Assembly (NCBI GenBank): GCA_900767025.1
Contig: CAAFXS010000033.1
Span: forward strand, 1 to 34,359
Length of the DNA stretch: 34,359 nucleotides
Origin: Clostridia bacterium
GTDB lineage: Bacteria; Bacillota; Clostridia; Oscillospirales; Acutalibacteraceae
Direction: 5' to 3'
Shown: in pieces, positions 7,973 through 15,199 of the stretch
How positions within the stretch are numbered: the first letter of the stretch is position 1
Layout: every line of letters starts with the position of its first letter
Notes under the pieces: model-generated
Told to the model about the DNA's origin: nothing
The model's database searches: none
The model's input: only the letters and a program-made list of their open reading frames with translations
Translations under genes and position numbers: made by a program

Positions 7973-8084
7973 ATTTCGGGGCGAGGTGTAATTCCTCACC
8001 GGCGGTTATAGTCCGCGACCCATAGCAATATGGCTGAATCGGTGAAATTCCGATACCGACGGTTACAGTCCGGACGAGAGAAAT
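7973..8084 (+). ncRNA. FMN riboswitch (RFN element)
   Basis: All conserved RFN blocks are present: GGGGCGAGGTG, AATTCCTCACCGGCGGT, AGTCCGCGACCC, TCGGTGAAATTCCGATACCG, ACGGTTACAGTCCGGACGAG and AGAAA. P1 closes ATTTC (7973-7977) with GAAAT (8080-8084). FMN binding represses riboflavin genes. Because an intrinsic terminator follows at 8140, control is most likely premature termination of ribU transcription when FMN is plentiful. Confidence 0.97.
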
Positions 8085-8139
8085 GTATAGCGCAGGAAGA
8101 ATATTTTTATATTCATTCACTGCCAAGGTCAAGCATTTT

Positions 8140-8172
8140 CGCCCTAACTTTTGTTAGGGCGTCTCTTTTTTG
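8140..8172 (+). terminator. Riboswitch-controlled terminator in ribU leader
   Basis: CGCCCTAAC-TTTT-GTTAGGGCG stem (8140-8161) followed by TCTCTTTTTT, located between the FMN aptamer and the ribU SD. Expected expression platform of the riboswitch. Confidence 0.9.
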
Positions 8173-8192
8173 TCCCCAAGAAGGAGAAGAAA

Positions 8193-8789
8193 ATGAAAAA
8201 CAAAAAAGTAAGAGTATTAACAGGAACGGCAATGCTGACAGCGGTTGGTGTGGTTTTACAGTATCTTGAAATTTCCATACCCATTATCCCAAGCTTTATC
8301 AAGCTTGATTTTTCCGATTTGCCCCAGCTTATCGGCGCCTTTGCCTACGGTCCCGTGGCAGGCGTGCTTATCTGCCTTGTAAGAAACCTTATACATATGG
8401 CGGTGAGTCAAAGCGGATTTGTGGGCGAGCTTTCAAATTTCCTTTTAGGTGCAACCTTTGCGCTTGTGGCAGGTCTTATCTACAAGCACAAAAAGACAAA
8501 GAAAAACGCCTTTATTGCAGGCATCTGCGGTGCGGTGGCAATGGCTGTGGTTTGCCTGCCGATAAATTATTTTATAATTTACCCCCTTTATTACAATGTT
8601 ATCGGCTTGCCGGAGGCGGCAGTTCTTGATATGTATAAAGTGGTTTATCCCGGCACAAACTCAATTTTACAGGGACTTTTAATTTTCAATGTTCCTTTCA
8701 CCTTTGTAAAGGCGCTGATAAGCGTTGTGCTTTCTATGATAATTTACAAGCCTATTTCACCGCTTTTAAAGGGTAAGGAAAACTCATAA
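8193..8789 (+). CDS. ribU: Riboflavin ECF-transporter substrate-binding subunit RibU
   Basis: S-component of an energy-coupling-factor transporter that captures riboflavin/FMN at the membrane and works with shared EcfA/EcfT subunits, which are not encoded here. 198 residues, about six membrane segments. The family signature is clear in KLDFSDLPQLIGAFAYGP followed by LVRNLIHM; INYFIIYPLYY is also typical. The frame is open from a TTG at 8151, but that lies inside the terminator; AAGGAG at 8181-8186 places the start at ATG 8193. Regulated by the FMN riboswitch just upstream and monocistronic. Confidence 0.95.
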   Translation: MKNKKVRVLTGTAMLTAVGVVLQYLEISIPIIPSFIKLDFSDLPQLIGAFAYGPVAGVLICLVRNLIHMAVSQSGFVGELSNFLLGATFALVAGLIYKHKKTKKNAFIAGICGAVAMAVVCLPINYFIIYPLYYNVIGLPEAAVLDMYKVVYPGTNSILQGLLIFNVPFTFVKALISVVLSMIIYKPISPLLKGKENS

Positions 8790-8810
8790 TTCGCACTTCA
8801 TTTTTGTCTT

Positions 8811-8842
8811 GGGGTCGGGCTGAAGGGTCCGGCTCCTTTTTT
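8811..8842 (+). terminator. Terminator after ribU
   Basis: Ten-pair stem GGGGTCGGGC / GTCCGGCTCC (with G-U pairs), six-base loop, then TTTTTT. Confidence 0.75.
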
Positions 8843-8849
8843 GCGTTTG

Positions 8850-8878
8850 TTGACATAATAGGTATAATGTTATAAAAT
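8850..8878 (+). promoter_or_regulatory. Promoter of the GT2 glycosyltransferase gene
   Basis: TTGACA (8850-8855), 17-nt spacer, TAAAAT (8873-8878). A TATAAT at 8863-8868 is too close to this -35 but might act with another. Confidence 0.55.
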
Positions 8879-8904
8879 ATCAGTAATTAAAAGGATGTGA
8901 AAAA

Positions 8905-9834
8905 ATGAAGCTTTCTTTCATCTGCCCATGCTATAATGAGGAAAAGAATATTGCCCCCATGGTTAAAGCCATTGAGGACGCTTTCCCGATTTTTGAGGAT
9001 TACGAGATAATTTTTGTTAACGACGGCAGTGCCGACAGCACTTTTGAGGAACTGAAAAAGGCAAAGCAGGCAAGCCCCTGCAATATTAAAATCATTAATT
9101 TTTCACGGAATTTCGGCAAGGAGGCGGCAATGTACGCCGGGCTGAAAAACTGCTGCGGTGAATTAATTACTATCATTGACGCCGATTTGCAGCAGGACCC
9201 CAAAATCGTTTGCGAAATGGTAGAAATGCTTAATGCCAACAATGACCTGGACTGCGTCTGCGCTTTTCAGGAAAACAGAAACGAGGGCAAATTCGCAACG
9301 CTGTGCAAAAATGCATTTTACAAAATTGCCAACAAGGCAACGGATATTGAGTTTAAGAACGGTGCGTCGGATTTCAGAACCTTCCGCAAATCCGTTAAGG
9401 ACGCAATTTTATCAATGGGCGAATATTACCGCTTTTCAAAGGGTATATTCAGTTGGGTAGGATTTAACACAGAGTATATTCCCTACACTGCAAAGGAACG
9501 CCAAAACGGCAAAAGCAGCTTTAACTTTTTCAAGCTGTTAAAATATGCCTTTAACGGAATTATCAGCTTTTCCACCGCGCCGCTGAAGTTAGCGTCGGTT
9601 GTGGGCGGAACGGCAATTTTCTTCAGCATTGTGTATGCAATTATTACCGTTATCCGCAAGCTTGTAAGCGACATAACCGTTGACGGCTTTACCCAGCTTG
9701 TAATACTCATTGCTTTTTTAGGCGGTATCCAGCTTTTTACAATCGGTATAATCGGCGAGTATCTTGCAAAAAATTATATTGAAACCAAAAAAAGACCGAT
9801 TTATATTGCCAAAGAGATTATTGACTACAAATAA
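8905..9834 (+). CDS. GT2 glycosyltransferase, polyprenyl-phosphate type (GtrB/DPM-like)
   Basis: Predicted membrane enzyme moving a sugar from a nucleotide sugar to undecaprenyl phosphate, a step in glycosylating surface polymers. 309 residues. GT-A fold at 1-200: start LSFICPCYNEEKNI, FVNDGSADSTF, the FSRNFGKEAAMYAGL motif typical of dolichol/undecaprenyl-phosphate transferases, and IDADLQQDP (metal-binding DxD). KERQNGKSSFNFFKLLKYA precedes two C-terminal membrane helices (about 229-252 and 263-287). Sugar identity cannot be read from sequence. AAGGATGTGA precedes the ATG; the gene stands alone, with a terminator upstream and the fba promoter downstream. Confidence 0.9.
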   Translation: MKLSFICPCYNEEKNIAPMVKAIEDAFPIFEDYEIIFVNDGSADSTFEELKKAKQASPCNIKIINFSRNFGKEAAMYAGLKNCCGELITIIDADLQQDPKIVCEMVEMLNANNDLDCVCAFQENRNEGKFATLCKNAFYKIANKATDIEFKNGASDFRTFRKSVKDAILSMGEYYRFSKGIFSWVGFNTEYIPYTAKERQNGKSSFNFFKLLKYAFNGIISFSTAPLKLASVVGGTAIFFSIVYAIITVIRKLVSDITVDGFTQLVILIAFLGGIQLFTIGIIGEYLAKNYIETKKRPIYIAKEIIDYK

Positions 9835-9842
9835 TAAAATCA

Positions 9843-9871
9843 TTGATATTTATTTGCGTTTGTAGTATAAT
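9843..9871 (+). promoter_or_regulatory. Promoter of fba
   Basis: TTGATA (9843-9848), 17-nt spacer, TATAAT (9866-9871), fitting strong expression of a glycolytic gene. Confidence 0.85.
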
Positions 9872-9921
9872 ATTTCCAGTGAATTTTAAACACTGAATTT
9901 TATAGTATAGGAGATTTAGTT

Positions 9922-10788
9922 ATGCCATTAGTTACAGCTACAGAAATGCTTAAAAAGGCTAAAGAAGGTCACTACGCAGTAGGACAGTTCAATATCAATA
10001 ACCTTGAGTGGACAAAGTCTATTCTTTTAACCGCACAGGAGCTTAACAGCCCTGTTATCCTTGGTGTGTCCGAGGGCGCCGGCAAATATATGACAGGCTT
10101 TAAAACCGTTTCCGCTATGGTTAAGGCTATGGTTGAGGAGCTTAACATCACTGTTCCGGTTGCTCTGCATCTTGACCACGGCACATACGAAGGCTGCTAC
10201 AAATGCATCAAGGCAGGCTTTACATCAATTATGTTTGACGGCTCTCATTATCCGATTGAGGAGAATATTGCCAAAACAACAGAGCTGGTTCACGCCGCTC
10301 ACGCTCTTGGTCTTTCCATCGAGGCTGAGGTTGGTTCAATCGGCGGTGAGGAAGACGGCGTTATCGGCGCAGGCGAATGTGCTGACCCCGACGAGTGCAA
10401 GTTGATTGCCGACCTTGGTGTTGATATGCTTGCCGCAGGTATCGGTAACATTCACGGTAAGTATCCTGAAAATTGGGCAGGTCTTTCATTTGAAACACTT
10501 GACGCTATTCAGCAGAAAACAGGCGTTATGCCGCTTGTTCTTCACGGCGGTACAGGTATTCCCGAGGATATGATTAAAAAGGCTATCGACCTTGGCGTAT
10601 CAAAGATTAATGTAAATACCGAGTGCCAGCTGTCCTTCCAGGAGGCAACACGCAAATATGTTGAAGAGGGCAAGGACCTTCAGGGCAAGGGCTTTGATCC
10701 GCGTAAGCTTTTGGCACCGGGTGCAGAGGCTATTAGAGCAACTGTTAAGGAAAAAATGGAATTATTCGGTTCCGTTGGCAAGGCTTAA
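9922..10788 (+). CDS. fba: Class II fructose-bisphosphate aldolase
   Basis: Zinc-dependent aldolase cleaving fructose 1,6-bisphosphate to dihydroxyacetone phosphate and glyceraldehyde 3-phosphate (glycolysis/gluconeogenesis). 288 residues, normal length. Zinc and substrate motifs: ALHLDHG (catalytic Asp and first Zn His), SIMFDGSHYPIEEN, EAEVGSIGGEEDG, GIGNIHGKYP (Zn His), LVLHGGTGIP (Zn His) and KINVNTECQ (phosphate site). TAGGAGA precedes the ATG. Single-gene unit between its own promoter and the terminator at 10807. A tagatose-bisphosphate aldolase is a related alternative but the primary call is more likely. Confidence 0.95.
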   Translation: MPLVTATEMLKKAKEGHYAVGQFNINNLEWTKSILLTAQELNSPVILGVSEGAGKYMTGFKTVSAMVKAMVEELNITVPVALHLDHGTYEGCYKCIKAGFTSIMFDGSHYPIEENIAKTTELVHAAHALGLSIEAEVGSIGGEEDGVIGAGECADPDECKLIADLGVDMLAAGIGNIHGKYPENWAGLSFETLDAIQQKTGVMPLVLHGGTGIPEDMIKKAIDLGVSKINVNTECQLSFQEATRKYVEEGKDLQGKGFDPRKLLAPGAEAIRATVKEKMELFGSVGKA

Positions 10789-10806
10789 AATTTAATTTTT
10801 CAAATT

Positions 10807-10852
10807 AGCTCCGTACAGCGATTAAGCTCGTTTGTATGGAGCTTGTTTTTTG
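10807..10852 (+). terminator. Terminator after fba
   Basis: AGCTCCGTACA (10807-10817) pairs with TGTATGGAGCT (10833-10843, one G-U pair), followed by TGTTTTTTGG. Confidence 0.85.
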
Positions 10853-10945
10853 GAAATAATATTTTTTAATAACAAATTTTCTTTTATTTATTGTTTGTGC
10901 TTTTGCAGATAATATTACTGCACGGTTGTGCAGGAGGTAAAAATT

Positions 10946-11122
10946 ATGAATAAAAGAAACACAAAAACAATGCTCAAGGCAATGGGCGCAACCTTTGCAG
11001 TATGCTCTGCCGCCGCAATGATGGGTGCGTCAAAATCAGGTAATATGTCTGCAAAAAAGACTATGAAAAAAACCGCCCAAAAGGTAACGGATTTTGTAGA
11101 CACAATCTCAGCGTTTATGTAA
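10946..11122 (+). CDS. Small basic protein of unknown function
   Basis: 58 residues. Basic start (MNKRNTKTM), hydrophobic Ala/Met-rich stretch about 11-28 (like a short signal or anchor), then a Lys-rich amphipathic C-terminal half ending DFVDTISAFM. No family recognised. A near-perfect SD, AGGAGGT (10932-10938), supports the ATG at 10946 rather than the in-frame codon at 10928. It has its own terminator at 11126. Isolated between two terminators, so it is an independent small gene. Confidence 0.7.
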   Translation: MNKRNTKTMLKAMGATFAVCSAAAMMGASKSGNMSAKKTMKKTAQKVTDFVDTISAFM

Positions 11123-11125
11123 CGC

Positions 11126-11160
11126 AAAAGGCACTCACTCCGAGTGCCTTTTAATTTTTT
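11126..11160 (+). terminator. Terminator after the 58-residue gene
   Basis: AAAAGGCACTC / GAGTGCCTTTT stem with a 5-base loop, followed by TTAATTTTTT. Confidence 0.88.
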
Positions 11161-11249
11161 AATATTAATTATAGGGTTTGTGTTCCCCTGTCCGTGATTT
11201 TAGCGGACAACCGCAAGGGTTGTCCCTACGGTAAATCAACTGCGTTGGG
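11161..11249. repeat. Intergenic stretch with short hairpin GGACAACC/GGTTGTCC
   Basis: A single hairpin at 11205-11225 (8-bp arms, loop GCAAG) followed by CTACGG, which resembles the end of the B element. Probably a degenerate member or companion of that repeat family; no gene seen here. Confidence 0.5.
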
Positions 11250-11351
11250 GTTGTTGCGGTGTTATCGTAGGGGCGGATATTATCCGCCCGAATTTACGGG
11301 CGACTGATAGTCGCCCCTACGGTTGTTCATAGTGACTGTTCAAACCGTAAT
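11250..11351. repeat. About 102-bp nested-hairpin repeat, copy B2
   Basis: Same orientation and structure as 3936-4037. Central palindrome identical apart from the tip between the two inner hairpins. Ends 3 nt before the stop codon of the GH5 gene (minus strand), so it occupies the 3' side of that operon. Confidence 0.85.
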
Positions 11352-11354
11352 TTA

Positions 11355-12764
11355 TCAGTATTCAAAAGAAATCTCATTAAAGCCTATTTTGTTATCAAAG
11401 GAAACAAAGCCTTTTTCGGGGATAAAAATTTCCGTTTTATGCTCTGTGTCCTTACAGTTATATGTAAGGGTAAAGGTTCGTTTTTCGCTGTCGCTTTTAA
11501 CGGTCTCAATATCACCGCAGACGGCAACGGGATAAGGGCGGTTAATCATTTCCGTAAATTTTTGATTTTTTATCCTAAAGCCCCAATAGATGCTTGACCA
11601 GTGGTTTTCCTCAATAAGCGAATAGATATAATCAATATGGTCAACCCACTGATTTCCGTCGGCTCCGCCGCCCCATTCGCTCATTACAACAGGCACATTC
11701 ATTTTAATTTGATTTTTGCGGATGCCGTCGATAATATACCTTATTCTTTCATTGCTTGAATAACTGTTATATAGCGGTGAGTCGATAAAAATATCATAGG
11801 CGTGGGGAGAATAAATATATTTGTCCCCTGTTTTTATTTCAAATGGCACACCTAAATTTGAATAATAGCAGTGCTCAAAGAAATGAAAATGCCTGCCGTC
11901 CTCACACTTTTCCGCCAAATTATCAATAAAGGGCTGATAATATTTTTCCGTAAAGGGTGTTACATACTGTTCAAGGTCCCCAACGGCTTTGCCGAAAAGC
12001 TCATAGCTGTCCATGGTTTGAAGAAATGCTTTCAGCCTTTTAACACTTTTGACCTTAACCGCTACTGCCAGCGCCATTTTAACAAAGCCGCGGCGCTCCT
12101 GACCGTTTTTGAAATATTTTTCAGCATTAAAATTGATACCCAAGCCCTGTTTAAGCGCATTATTCACAATGGAACAGAAGGCTCTGTTTGAATTATCGTT
12201 AATCTGAGGCTCGTTGAAATAATCGTAGGCAATAACATTATCAAAGACGGAAAACTCCTGAGTTACCCTTTGCCACAGCTTAACAAACCTGTCCTGCATA
12301 CCGTTTTTGTTCTGCCAAAAATCGTTAAAGGCTCGCTGAACACCACGCATATAGAAATAGCCCTCTGCCCAGATTGCCACAGGCTTTTTCTGTTTATAAT
12401 CCGCTGTCAGCCATTTTGGTGCACCGTCGCCGATATTTACATTTTTAAAAAACAAATCCTGATGCATATCAAGAAGAACATAAATATTATGCTCCCCTAA
12501 TCGGCTGACAAAGCCTTTAAGCATTTCAAAAGCCTTTTGGTCATAGCAGCTTTCCTCCGGCTCAAGCATTGCCCAGGTAAAACCAAGCCTGACAATATTT
12601 GCTCCGCAGTCAATCATTGACTTTAAAAGCTTTTTAAAATCTCTTTCTGCCTTATGAAAATCGGATGTGTCCATTTTTTCATATTTCAGGCAAAAATTAA
12701 CGCCTCTGAAAATTCGTTCACGACCGTATTCGTCGCGTATTTTCATTCCGTCGGTATAAAACAT
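11355..12764 (-). CDS. GH5-family glycoside hydrolase, endoglycoceramidase-like
   Basis: 470 residues, (beta/alpha)8 retaining glycosidase. The acid/base is E185 in YDYFNEPQ and the nucleophile E363 in VVMSEWGG, the two hallmarks of clan A. LLDMHQDLF (98-105) with AFNDFWQNKNGMQDRF resembles endoglycoceramidase-type GH5 enzymes, and the C-terminal RPYPVAVCGD followed by a beta-sandwich-like tail fits that subfamily. No signal peptide, so probably cytosolic, which is odd for an enzyme class acting on glycolipids or glycans outside. The frame is open to 12809, but those 15 residues are translated from the palindromic repeat. GGAGGG 7 nt before ATG 12764 fixes the start and is itself part of the repeat. 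Last gene after the fol operon. True substrate unknown. Confidence 0.82.
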   Translation of the reverse strand: MFYTDGMKIRDEYGRERIFRGVNFCLKYEKMDTSDFHKAERDFKKLLKSMIDCGANIVRLGFTWAMLEPEESCYDQKAFEMLKGFVSRLGEHNIYVLLDMHQDLFFKNVNIGDGAPKWLTADYKQKKPVAIWAEGYFYMRGVQRAFNDFWQNKNGMQDRFVKLWQRVTQEFSVFDNVIAYDYFNEPQINDNSNRAFCSIVNNALKQGLGINFNAEKYFKNGQERRGFVKMALAVAVKVKSVKRLKAFLQTMDSYELFGKAVGDLEQYVTPFTEKYYQPFIDNLAEKCEDGRHFHFFEHCYYSNLGVPFEIKTGDKYIYSPHAYDIFIDSPLYNSYSSNERIRYIIDGIRKNQIKMNVPVVMSEWGGGADGNQWVDHIDYIYSLIEENHWSSIYWGFRIKNQKFTEMINRPYPVAVCGDIETVKSDSEKRTFTLTYNCKDTEHKTEIFIPEKGFVSFDNKIGFNEISFEY

Positions 12765-12767
12765 TTC

Positions 12768-12816
12768 CAATCCCTCCGTCAGCACGGTGTGCTGCCACCT
12801 CCCTTTCACAAGGGAG
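12768..12816 (-). repeat. Monomer-type palindromic repeat A' donating the GH5 ribosome site
   Basis: Read on the minus strand: hairpin GCCTCCCTT/AAGGGAGG, TGG, hairpin CAGCAC/GTGCTG, then GACGGAGGGATTG. This is the same layout as one half of the A1/A2 dimers, with a different middle hairpin. Its end supplies GGAGGG at the correct distance from the GH5 ATG (12764). Confidence 0.8.
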
Positions 12817-12834
12817 GCTAATTGGTTTGCTTGA

Positions 12835-13311
12835 TTATATGTCTAATTTTGTTATTTCCTGTCCTTCAATTTTGTCAATATATTTTGCAAAATCAATGCC
12901 GTATGCCTTGCCCTCGGGAAAAATGTCCAAAAGCGGTTCAAGCACAAATCTCCTCTCCTTATACCTTGGGTGAGGAACGCTTAAATTCCTGCTTTTGATT
13001 TTCATATCCTCGGCAAAAATTATGTCAATGTCAAGTATTCTGGGGCCGAATCTAACTGTTCTGACCCTGCCGAAGCCTGCCTCAATGCCAAGGCATACTC
13101 CAAGCATTTCATTTGGCTCAAAAATTGACTCAACCTTTAACAGAATATTGTAAAAATTCTGCTGTCTTGCATAGCCCACCGGCTCTGTTTCATATACAGC
13201 CGACTGACCCACAACATCGGTGTAGGGCATAAGGTTAATTGCGTCAATGCACTTTTTTATATTTTCCTCTCTGTCACCTAAATTGGTGCCAACACTCAGT
13301 ATGTATTCCAT
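12835..13311 (-). CDS. folK: 6-hydroxymethyl-7,8-dihydropterin pyrophosphokinase FolK
   Basis: Transfers pyrophosphate from ATP to 6-hydroxymethyl-dihydropterin in folate synthesis. 158 residues, full length. Motifs: SVGTNLGDREENI at the start, SAVYETEPVGYARQQNF (pterin site), GRVRTVRFGPRILDIDII (catalytic Asp pair and basic ATP-binding residues), and VPHPRYKERRFVLEPL. Its ATG overlaps the folB stop by one base (TAATG), implying translational coupling. Confidence 0.97.
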   Translation of the reverse strand: MEYILSVGTNLGDREENIKKCIDAINLMPYTDVVGQSAVYETEPVGYARQQNFYNILLKVESIFEPNEMLGVCLGIEAGFGRVRTVRFGPRILDIDIIFAEDMKIKSRNLSVPHPRYKERRFVLEPLLDIFPEGKAYGIDFAKYIDKIEGQEITKLDI

Positions 13312-13670
13312 TATCTCTCCCTGTAAATTTGAACACCGACCCAGCCGAAATCTGCTTTAACCGGTGCATTTGGCTTTTTCAGTGTAATTGAAACATTAAA
13401 CACCTCGGGATATTCGTTTAAAATTGCCTGGGCGGTAACCTCCGCAACCTTTTCAAGCAAATCATATTTATCCTCGGTGCAAGCACGCCTTACGGTTTTA
13501 ATTACCTTGGCGTAGCTGACGGTGTCGTTAACATCGTCGCTGTGGCAGGCCTTTGTCATATTAACACTTAAATCAATATCGAAAACAAAATCCTGCCCCT
13601 GCTCCTTTTCCTCCGGATTAACACCGTGGTAGGCAAATATTTTTAAATCACGAATTAAAATTTTATCCAT
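13311..13670 (-). CDS. folB: Dihydroneopterin aldolase FolB
   Basis: Converts 7,8-dihydroneopterin to 6-hydroxymethyl-dihydropterin plus glycolaldehyde. About 119 residues from MDKILIRDL, which matches the usual start of the family. Seen: RDLKIFAYHGVNPEEKEQGQDFVFDI (substrate-binding region), VSYAKV, LLEKVAEVTAQAIL with the conserved Glu, and a KKPNAPVKADFGWVGV tail with the conserved Lys. An alternative ATG four codons upstream (13682) has an SD too close to it; either start overlaps the end of folP, as expected in this tight operon. Confidence 0.93.
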   Translation of the reverse strand: MDKILIRDLKIFAYHGVNPEEKEQGQDFVFDIDLSVNMTKACHSDDVNDTVSYAKVIKTVRRACTEDKYDLLEKVAEVTAQAILNEYPEVFNVSITLKKPNAPVKADFGWVGVQIYRER

Positions 13671-14475
13671 TTTGCTTAACATAGCCTTTCAAATTTTGAG
13701 CCATTAGAATGCCCTGTTTTTCATTTTTAACATCGTGGATACGGATAATATCGGCACCGCCTAAAACTGCCACGGTGTCCGCCGCAATGTTGCCGTAAAC
13801 CCTTTCCTTTGGGTTTTCCTGGTTACTGCCGGCACCGATAACCCTTTTTCTTGAGGTTCCCAAAAGAAGAGGATAACCCTCAATCTTATACTGCGAAACA
13901 TTTGCAAGCAGCTCCATATTCTCCTCATAATCCTTTCCGAAGCCGATGCCCATATCAAAGCAAAGCTGAGCTGCGTCAATACCAAGTCTTTCACATTCTT
14001 CAGCGGAATTGATGAAAAATTCCTTAACCTCACCCACACTGCCTGCGCCGTTATGCATTATAATCCAGCCACAAGGCGTATTTTTGACAATTTTCGCCAT
14101 TTCGGGTGAAATGATACCACTGACATCGTTAATAATGTCTGCGCCTGCCTGAAGGGCTTTTTCGGCAACCGAGGGGTAATAGGTGTCCACCGATACGGGA
14201 ACACCGATTTTACCGCAAACTGCCTTTAAAACAGGCTCAAGACGGCTCCATTCCTCCTTGTCGCTGACAGGGGTATGACCCGGCCTTGTGGACTGGGCGC
14301 CGATGTCGATAATATCCGCACCGTCATCAGCAAGGCTAAAAGCGCAATCAATTGCGTCCTGAGGTGAAAAGTGCTCACCGCCGTCGCTGAAGGAATCGGG
14401 TGTAACATTAACAATGCCCATAATCAGCACTTTTTTTCCGTATTCAATTTTTTTATCTCTGCATTTCCAAATCAT
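13663..14475 (-). CDS. folP: Dihydropteroate synthase FolP
   Basis: Joins 6-hydroxymethyl-dihydropterin pyrophosphate to p-aminobenzoate; target of sulfonamides. 270 residues, complete. Seen: MGIVNVTPDSFSDGG, DIIDIGAQSTRPG, VSVDTYYP, AGADIINDVSG, the GTSRKRVIG Lys/Arg loop and IRIHDV at the pterin/phosphate site. The start at 14475 has only a weak ribosome site, but MIWKCRDKKIEYG fits the family N-terminus. The 116-bp repeat A2 separates it from folE, and folB overlaps its end. Confidence 0.97.
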   Translation of the reverse strand: MIWKCRDKKIEYGKKVLIMGIVNVTPDSFSDGGEHFSPQDAIDCAFSLADDGADIIDIGAQSTRPGHTPVSDKEEWSRLEPVLKAVCGKIGVPVSVDTYYPSVAEKALQAGADIINDVSGIISPEMAKIVKNTPCGWIIMHNGAGSVGEVKEFFINSAEECERLGIDAAQLCFDMGIGFGKDYEENMELLANVSQYKIEGYPLLLGTSRKRVIGAGSNQENPKERVYGNIAADTVAVLGGADIIRIHDVKNEKQGILMAQNLKGYVKQNG

Positions 14476-14496
14476 ATTTATAACCTAACATTAGTA

Positions 14497-14612
14497 TTTG
14501 TAAGGCTCCCTTGTGTAAAGGGAGCTGTCTGCGTAAGCAGACTGAGGGATTGTTACAACCCCTCCGACAACCTAACGGTTGCCACCTCCCCTTACACAGG
14601 GGAGGCTCAAAT
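14497..14612. repeat. 116-bp dimeric palindromic repeat, copy A2
   Basis: Exact reverse complement of 1-116 (116 of 116 bases). Lies inside the fol operon between folE and folP. With A1 it forms a perfect inverted pair 14.4 kb apart. Confidence 0.95.
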
Positions 14613-14630
14613 CTGTTTAGCAACCGTATT

Positions 14631-15188
14631 TTATTTATCAAGCAAGGCAAGGACCTCGGCTCTGCTCCTTGCATCTGTTCTTAAAATTCCTCTAAGGGCA
14701 GAGGTCTGTGTTTTTGAGCCGGAAGCCTTGGCGCCCCTGATATTCATACACATATGCTCCGCCTCAACAATTACGGCAACGCCCTTTGGGCTCAAATTAT
14801 CATTGAGAAAATCTGCAATATCGTGGGTCAGCCTTTCCTGCACCTGCGGCTTTTTTGCAAAATTATCAACTATTCTTGCAAGCTTTGAAAGACCGATAAT
14901 TTTGTTGTCGCTGGGGATATAGGCAATATGCGCCTTACCCACAAAGGGCAGAAGGTGATGCTCGCACATTGATGCAAAGGGTATGTCGCGGACAATTACC
15001 ATTTCATCATTTGATTTTTCATCAAAAAATTTAAGGTGCTGCTTGGGGTCCTCGGTAAGACCTGCAAACATTTCCTCATACATATCGGCAACACGGCGGG
15101 GTGTTTCCTGAAGTCCGCTTCTGTCCGGGTCCTCACCGACTGCGGTGAGAATATCCCTTACTGCGTTCATAATTTTTTCCTTATCCAT
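14631..15188 (-). CDS. folE: GTP cyclohydrolase I FolE
   Basis: First step of folate synthesis: GTP to 7,8-dihydroneopterin triphosphate plus formate. 185 residues, homodecameric zinc enzyme. Motifs: GLQETPRRVADMYEEMF, FASMCEHHLLPF (zinc Cys and His), GLSKLARIVDNFAKKPQVQE, and EAEHMCMNIRGAK (second zinc Cys). AGGTGA precedes the ATG. It sits 11 nt after the LCP-like gene, so it is probably read from the promoter at 16143, and it is followed by repeat A2 then folP. Confidence 0.97.
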   Translation of the reverse strand: MDKEKIMNAVRDILTAVGEDPDRSGLQETPRRVADMYEEMFAGLTEDPKQHLKFFDEKSNDEMVIVRDIPFASMCEHHLLPFVGKAHIAYIPSDNKIIGLSKLARIVDNFAKKPQVQERLTHDIADFLNDNLSPKGVAVIVEAEHMCMNIRGAKASGSKTQTSALRGILRTDARSRAEVLALLDK

Positions 15189-15199
15189 AAATTCACCTG

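Noticed and set aside
12765..12809. N-terminal extension of the GH5 protein
   Set aside because: These codons are the translated palindromic repeat; the SD lies after them, directly before ATG 12764.
1..14612. Composite transposon flanked by the inverted 116-bp repeats
   Set aside because: No transposase inside, the contents are core genes, and the right copy lies inside the fol operon; independent insertions of a small repeat are simpler.
14371..14922. 183-codon plus-strand frame across folP and folE
   Set aside because: Runs antisense to two well-conserved genes and through repeat A2; no ribosome site or recognisable domain.
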